From Amphiura filiformis (lineage: Eukaryota; Echinodermata; Ophiuroidea; Amphilepidida; Amphiuridae): a DNA stretch of 64,000 bases. Of this stretch, positions 59,330 through 64,000 are shown one piece after another (position 1 is the first letter of the stretch; every line of letters begins with the position of its first letter). The translations under genes were made by a program, and so were the position numbers. Location of the stretch: assembly GCF_039555335.1 (NCBI RefSeq), contig NC_092630.1, forward strand, positions 86,248,148 through 86,312,147. The letters run 5' to 3'. Under the pieces are notes generated by a model. That model was not told where the DNA came from and ran no database searches. It saw nothing but the letters and a program-made list of their open reading frames with translations.

Positions 59330-59511
59330 GGGCAAGTGCGTTGAGCGGCTCAGTGATGGGGGAAAGTGTCAGTGGGCGGGCAGCATTGGGCAGTACAGGG
59401 AACCGGGACTTGGAAGTCAAAGGTCAAATTTGTCCAATAGAGCTCACATTCAACAGGAATGATCCTTACAACATTCTTTTTTTGTCTCGCCCTGATAAGA
59501 CAGGAGACTAG
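59330..59511 (+). CDS. Candidate internal exon, product unknown
   Basis: An open segment between an acceptor-like cattgatag and a good donor-like gtatgtaa. It would encode SALSGSVMGESVSGRAALGS, then TGNRDLEVKGQ and IELTFNRNDPYNILFLSRPD. Composition is more exon-like than the surroundings, but I do not recognise the family. It does not match any known ORP1L block, and its start phase (two bases completing a codon) does not follow ORP1L exon 12 (phase 0). The opposite strand is also open for 90 residues, so coding strand is uncertain. Confidence 0.3.
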
Positions 59512-59918
59512 TATGTAATCACTTTTCCGTATGGGGTGTGTGTGGGACTGGGGGGTGTGTACATGTATGTGACAAATTTGGTTAAAGTTTTGGAAAGTTT
59601 TGATTAAATTCTCTCAGATGAACAGTTTAAATCCTATTGCAAGGAAACTTATTTATTTATTTATTACATCTTCTTTAGCCTGGGGATACCCAATCAGTGA
59701 AACAATGTTTTCCATGGGTGCCCAGGGGTCAAACAAAATACATCAAAAATACAAAAAAACAAAATACATTCAAAAATGCCTCCTTTGGCCCCCATGGACC
59801 AGATTGTGTCACATAAGATTGTGTCACATAATAAATAAGTAAATGGAGCTCAGACAAACTGGCATTATAATAAAGGAGAGAAAAAATCAGAACCATTTGG
59901 ATTCAAACCAGCGCGCAC

Positions 59919-61101
59919 TAGAGTTGGGCGACTAAGTCGCCAATAGTCGTTAGTCGCGACTATTACTGATAGTCGCGACTACGACTATTGAAAACCAAAA
60001 GTCGACTAATGCAAGTATATTTTTTTTTTTTTTTTTTACATTAAAAGCGCCATTAATTCACATTAAAACTAACCAAATACTAACATATAAACTTCGAAAA
60101 ATGTGAAAAAATGTTAGTCATTGTCTTACCAATAGTAACACTAACCAACAAGTAATCATAAAGTCCATAAATCATCATTAAATTGGTGTTATTGACTTGT
60201 TGTCGAACTACTTTCCCACAAGATAAAAGCCGTCAAAAAACTCAAATTACTTAGAACTGTCGAACATCTCATTATGATTATAATTTATGCAGCGATAACA
60301 GGTGTAGCAGCATCATAGCGTGCATGTACAGACCCAGGTTGGGTGTTTGTACCAACTACTGAAGGTATGAGATTATTTTAAGTTTGGAAAGAAACAGCGA
60401 GAACTTCCGAGAAGTGTTTTCCAAAAGGGAAAGTTTAGGAAAATATTATTAGATTAGAAGTACTTTTCACGTAATTTCAAAAAGCTATGCTTATTGTGGT
60501 AACAGAATATTTAGAAAGCAACAGGAAAATAAACAAATTAGCTGACAAACAGTCGTAATGTTGCAATGCCACCCCTGTAGCGACAAATGCAGTAGTCTAG
60601 ATGAGGTCAGGTGACATAGGTCGGAGGTGAAAGTTAATCGTACATGCATGATGCAACACGTTCATGAGCATACCATGGAAAATATGCACTGCCGTACCGG
60701 CATGTTTACATATTTTCATGCACAGCAAAACATGGAAACGAACGAAGATCGCTATTGGAATATTGAAGGTTTGAGAAATTATATGAAGTTTCTTGTGCTG
60801 TTGCTGGAAAGTGGCAAGTGAATTTAATTGAACAGAAAAGTTAGGCCTATATTACAGCATTTTACAGTCAAATATTTGCATCGCAAACGTGCGATACAGT
60901 GTAGCAATTTGTATCACAACAGTGCTGGTTTGTGTAGCAAACTGTGATGCGATGCCGGCAATCACGGGTCCTGTAATCATGCATTATAAATACTAAATTG
61001 CCACCAATCTTTCACCCGATTTTTCAGTCCACTTTTAACCACAGATAGTCGCGACTATATTTGCTGTCGACTAGGAAAAAAGTGATAGTCGCCCAACTCT
61101 A
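59919..61101. mobile_element. 1.18 kb hAT-like non-autonomous element
   Basis: The left end tagagttgggcgactaagtc pairs with the right end gatagtcgcccaactcta. Flanks GCGCGCAC (59911-59918) and GCGGGCAC (61102-61109) agree at 7 of 8 positions. Subterminal tagtcgcgacta palindromes occur several times near the left end and once near the right. No transposase; the longest internal frame is 64 residues. Confidence 0.85.
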
Positions 61102-61239
61102 GCGGGCACCCACGATTACATGTCGTTGAGTTCACCACCACACGCCACAACAGCTCATGGCCCCAAAAAATCAAGGTCTGGTTTTCTCTAGATCCTTTTG
61201 TCTTGGTAGGTCCCCTAGTATATTAAACTCAATCTGTAG

Positions 61240-61495
61240 TACTGTATTTGTTACATTAACCGCCTATGCCCCGATAAGTGCCCACCCAGTGACTTTACAA
61301 CAAGCAAACTGATAAATTAGTCTATTAACTGCCCATGCATAGCTGAATCATAGTCTGAAACATGACACACTGATGATGATAGATGAATATTTTGGGCCTT
61401 TTAACGTCTTGTTGGCCTAAACAATGTAAAAATTAAGCGCCCACCCAAAATTATTTTGTTAAGTGCCCTGGCCGATTAATGGAACTAATACAGTA
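61240..61495. mobile_element. TA-flanked MITE
   Basis: The left end tactgtatttgttacattaa pairs imperfectly with the right end ttaatggaactaatacagta. gataagtgcccaccca and ttaagtgccctgg words carry the pairing inward. Confidence 0.6.
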
Positions 61496-61499
61496 AGGT

Positions 61500-62299
61500 A
61501 AAAAAAAAAAAAAAAAATTGTTTGTTTGTCCTCCACAACCATTTGAAAATTGAATGCGGGCGAGCGGATTTTTTATTTTTTTTTTTTTTTTTTTAGGAGG
61601 AATGTCTGGTCGTATCATTTTGAAATGCACATATCTGAACTGCAAATCGGCAATGGTAGCCACTGTTTCAGTAGGAGAAACAGTACTCCACGGTCCATTT
61701 CTTTTCTCCCCCACCCCTATCTCCAGGCCGGTAAATTGATCATCAGCAGTAGCCGGAACATCTGACATTACATTATTAAATAATTCCCGTAAATTTAGGG
61801 ATATAGGGGCACTTACAAGGCGATCTACAATCACTTTCCTTTCGCAAGAAAACACATACGCAAACTGCGTGAGTCGCCATGTTTGGACTGCATCACTTGA
61901 GCGTTGTTATGCAGACAATATAAATCACCACGTGAAAATATTTAAAAATCAAAAAACTATTACATATATCATTCAAATATGTATTTCAAATGTATGAAAA
62001 ATATTTTAATACAATGTATTTAGTACATTTTTTGTAACTTGTGAGAAAAATCGGTATATTTACACATTTTCACCCTGCGTTTTTGTCCACAAACAACGCT
62101 AGCTATCTGATATAAATTCAGTTCTTTTAATAGTACGATGCCGAGTACAAAGTTCACAACGAAATATAGATTTGTATAGTGAGTTTGGACATGCGACCCA
62201 CGTATGATATGGTCTGCGTAAAATGCCTAAATCAAGGCGTAAAAGTCGTGAAAGGTAGAAAATCCAACAAAATCGATGTTTTTAACTTACAGTTTTGGG

Positions 62300-62333
<34 letters not shown>

Positions 62334-62398
62334 GTTGTAGGCGCGGGCGTAAAAATAGGTGCGGGCGGTCAAGGACAAACAAACAATTTTTTTTTTTT
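61500..62398. mobile_element. ~900-bp element with exon-like interior
   Basis: The left end aattgtttgtttgtcctcca and right end ggacaaacaaacaattttt are inverted, each beside long A or T runs. gcgggcgagcgg on the left and gggcgtaaaaataggtgcgg on the right add GC-rich subterminal sequence. The interior holds the frame described at 61597-61855. Confidence 0.55.
61597..61855 (-). CDS. Exon-like frame inside the element, product unknown
   Basis: Minus-strand frame from MFSCERKVIVDRLVSAPISL through LRELFNNVMSDVPATADDQF, ending at an A-run (61596 downwards) that gives poly-Lys and then meaningless residues. The first 85 residues look like a real protein; I do not recognise the family. There is no clear splice donor before the A-run and the start codon is uncertain. 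It may be a captured host exon or the decayed start of an element gene. Confidence 0.35.
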
Positions 62399-62544
62399 TG
62401 CCTAATAGAAACAAATTAGTTTGATCTTTCGATGCTTGGTTGTTCCTTATTGTTTATGACTATTGTTAATTGTGATATGAATATTTGCCTGTATTGATAT
62501 TAATCAATATATATTTGATTTTAAATTACTTGTTAGCTCATAAG

Positions 62545-62960
62545 GGCGGTGCAATAATTATGTGTACCCCGGGTGGTGAATTATAGGGGGGCAAAGATTT
62601 TTGGCAGGCCAAAGGGGGGCAAGCATTTTTGGCAGGTCGAAAGGGGGGGTCAAGCAATTTTTGGCAAGTCGAAAGGGGGGGCAAGCAATTTTTGGCACAG
62701 ATATTTTGGGCACCGTTTCTATATTACGCCCTAAAAGGCATAGGAAAATGTTACGAACACGTTCAAATATGCAAAATTTCCTGCTCGCTGCGCTCGCATT
62801 ATATGATAAGACAATTTAAGATTTTAAATTCGGGTTCTCCAAAATCTAGCATGTGTAAGGGGGGCAAAGATTTTTGGCACGTCAAAGGGGGGGCAAGCAA
62901 TTTTGGCAGACCATTTTGAGAATTCACCACCGGGGTACACATAATTATTGCACCACCCCT
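62545..62960. mobile_element. TGCAATAATTATG-ended MITE, copy 3
   Basis: The left end ggcggtgcaataattatgtg pairs with the right end cacataattattgcaccacc. The ends continue through taccccgggtggtgaatt. The interior repeats ggggggcaagcaatttttggc about five times. Confidence 0.85.
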
Positions 62961-64000
62961 AACAACCATTGAAGCAGCATCGACAGTCGATCCAAAGATC
63001 GAACAAATTTGTTTCTGGTGCCTATTGTAAATGTTTTGGACACATGAATGTTGTCAATGTTGATAAATTGTTGACAGTGAGCGTTGTCACATCATGTGGT
63101 TCCCATAAATAATATTGTTGACAGTGGGTTGTATAGCATACTAGCTGGCACAATAGTTGACATTACCTTGGAACCAGATCAAGTCAACTGTGCCTGATTG
63201 AAGTTCAATGTACAGTGTGCAAAACTTCATACTGTGTCCACTGGTTGTGCTATATTGCATGCATGTATGACTGTACAAAGTTCATGAGCTTTGATGCTAT
63301 GTAGACTACAAACACAGTATAGGCAGGTGCATTGCATTGTTGGATAACTTTTTTCTGAGCTCTATGGTCCAGACATACTGTACATAGGCCTACTATGTAG
63401 ACTTGGCTGTAAGACATGCACATGTAGCTATACATGTACAAAATTTAGTAGATGTAGATTTAGTCCTAGGATTGGCTGAGATTCAATCAAAGATGCTGTC
63501 TGTCAAGTCCGGTATTTTAGTCTAATTTGACATCAAAATATTGAATAGAAGTATACTTTCAACTATTCTACAACAGAAAATTATAGCCCATATCATTTGG
63601 CGGCTATAAATGACAATTACTGCATTTAAATGCAGTAAATTGTCATACACAAGAAGGGGCATTCTGCATTCCTTTGGTGATAGCCAAACAGATGTTTCTC
63701 TCTAAAAAGTGTTTTAATGGGGTCTTAAGGCACAAAAAAGTGTTAACATATTAAAATTTAGGAATGATTTAAAAACATAAATTTTCAAATGAAACAGACA
63801 ATTTAAAATTGATTTAAAATTCAATTTATGTGTTGCAGTATTTATAGTTCAGACATACATGTATTTTAAATGAGTATGGAAACCGCCAACATGGACAATT
63901 CATCGGTCACCTCACCTCACATATTGTTGTCTAACGGACAAAAGTGTTTCGCCATCACATACAGAGCTATAGGCCTATGTACAATACTGGCTTTAGATTT
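62961..64000. other. Window end, nothing recognised
   Basis: No exon-like sequence recognised. A short stem, tgacaattactgcatttaaatgcagtaaattgtca, lies near 63611-63645, written here as two 12-17 base halves around tttaaa. Confidence 0.35.

Overview
The window is eukaryotic nuclear DNA. It is AT-rich, has split genes with GT-AG introns, and is crowded with short inverted-repeat transposons and simple repeats. Gene content (an ankyrin/PH oxysterol-binding-protein homologue, a THEG-repeat sperm protein, a Cas1p-type acyltransferase) points to an animal. The very frequent word taggcctata and the style of the repeats suggest an invertebrate deuterostome, most likely an echinoderm; that placement is inference, not proof.

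Three protein-coding genes can be read exon by exon. (1) Minus strand, 14544 to 11378: a three-exon Cas1p/CASD1-family multi-pass O-acetyltransferase of about 597 residues. It looks more like the stand-alone RWA type than like vertebrate CASD1, which carries an extra N-terminal esterase domain. (2) Plus strand, 24633 to 27553: a five-exon THEG-repeat protein (SPMAP2/THEG family, sperm flagellum). Its last exon contains an apparent one-base frameshift. (3) Plus strand, from 41335: the first twelve coding exons (453 residues) of an ORP1L/OSBPL1A homologue, covering ankyrin repeats, PH domain and coiled coil. The sterol-binding exons are not seen and probably lie beyond the window. The three genes have no obvious shared pathway.

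The rest is mainly repeat landscape. 1-11 kb: mariner-like TA-flanked MITEs, long hairpins, and a 3.3 kb fold-back element packed with minisatellites. 12-24 kb: more MITEs, and two TTA-flanked PIF/Harbinger-like elements joined end to end, the larger with an internal motif about every 180 bp. 25-36 kb: THEG gene, TTAA-flanked MITEs, and a cluster of hAT-like elements with 8-bp target duplications. 37-38 kb: a nine-copy 89-bp satellite with inverted satellite copies beside it. 39-52 kb: ORP1L with several intronic MITEs. 52-64 kb: probably a large ORP1L intron with tetranucleotide arrays, a 1.2 kb hAT-like element, an element with an exon-like segment between its inverted ends, and one unassigned exon candidate at 59.3 kb.

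No transposase, reverse transcriptase, intact tRNA, rRNA or CRISPR was found. The mobile elements appear non-autonomous. Element boundaries were read by eye and may be off by a few bases; family names for elements rest on target-site length and terminal sequence only.
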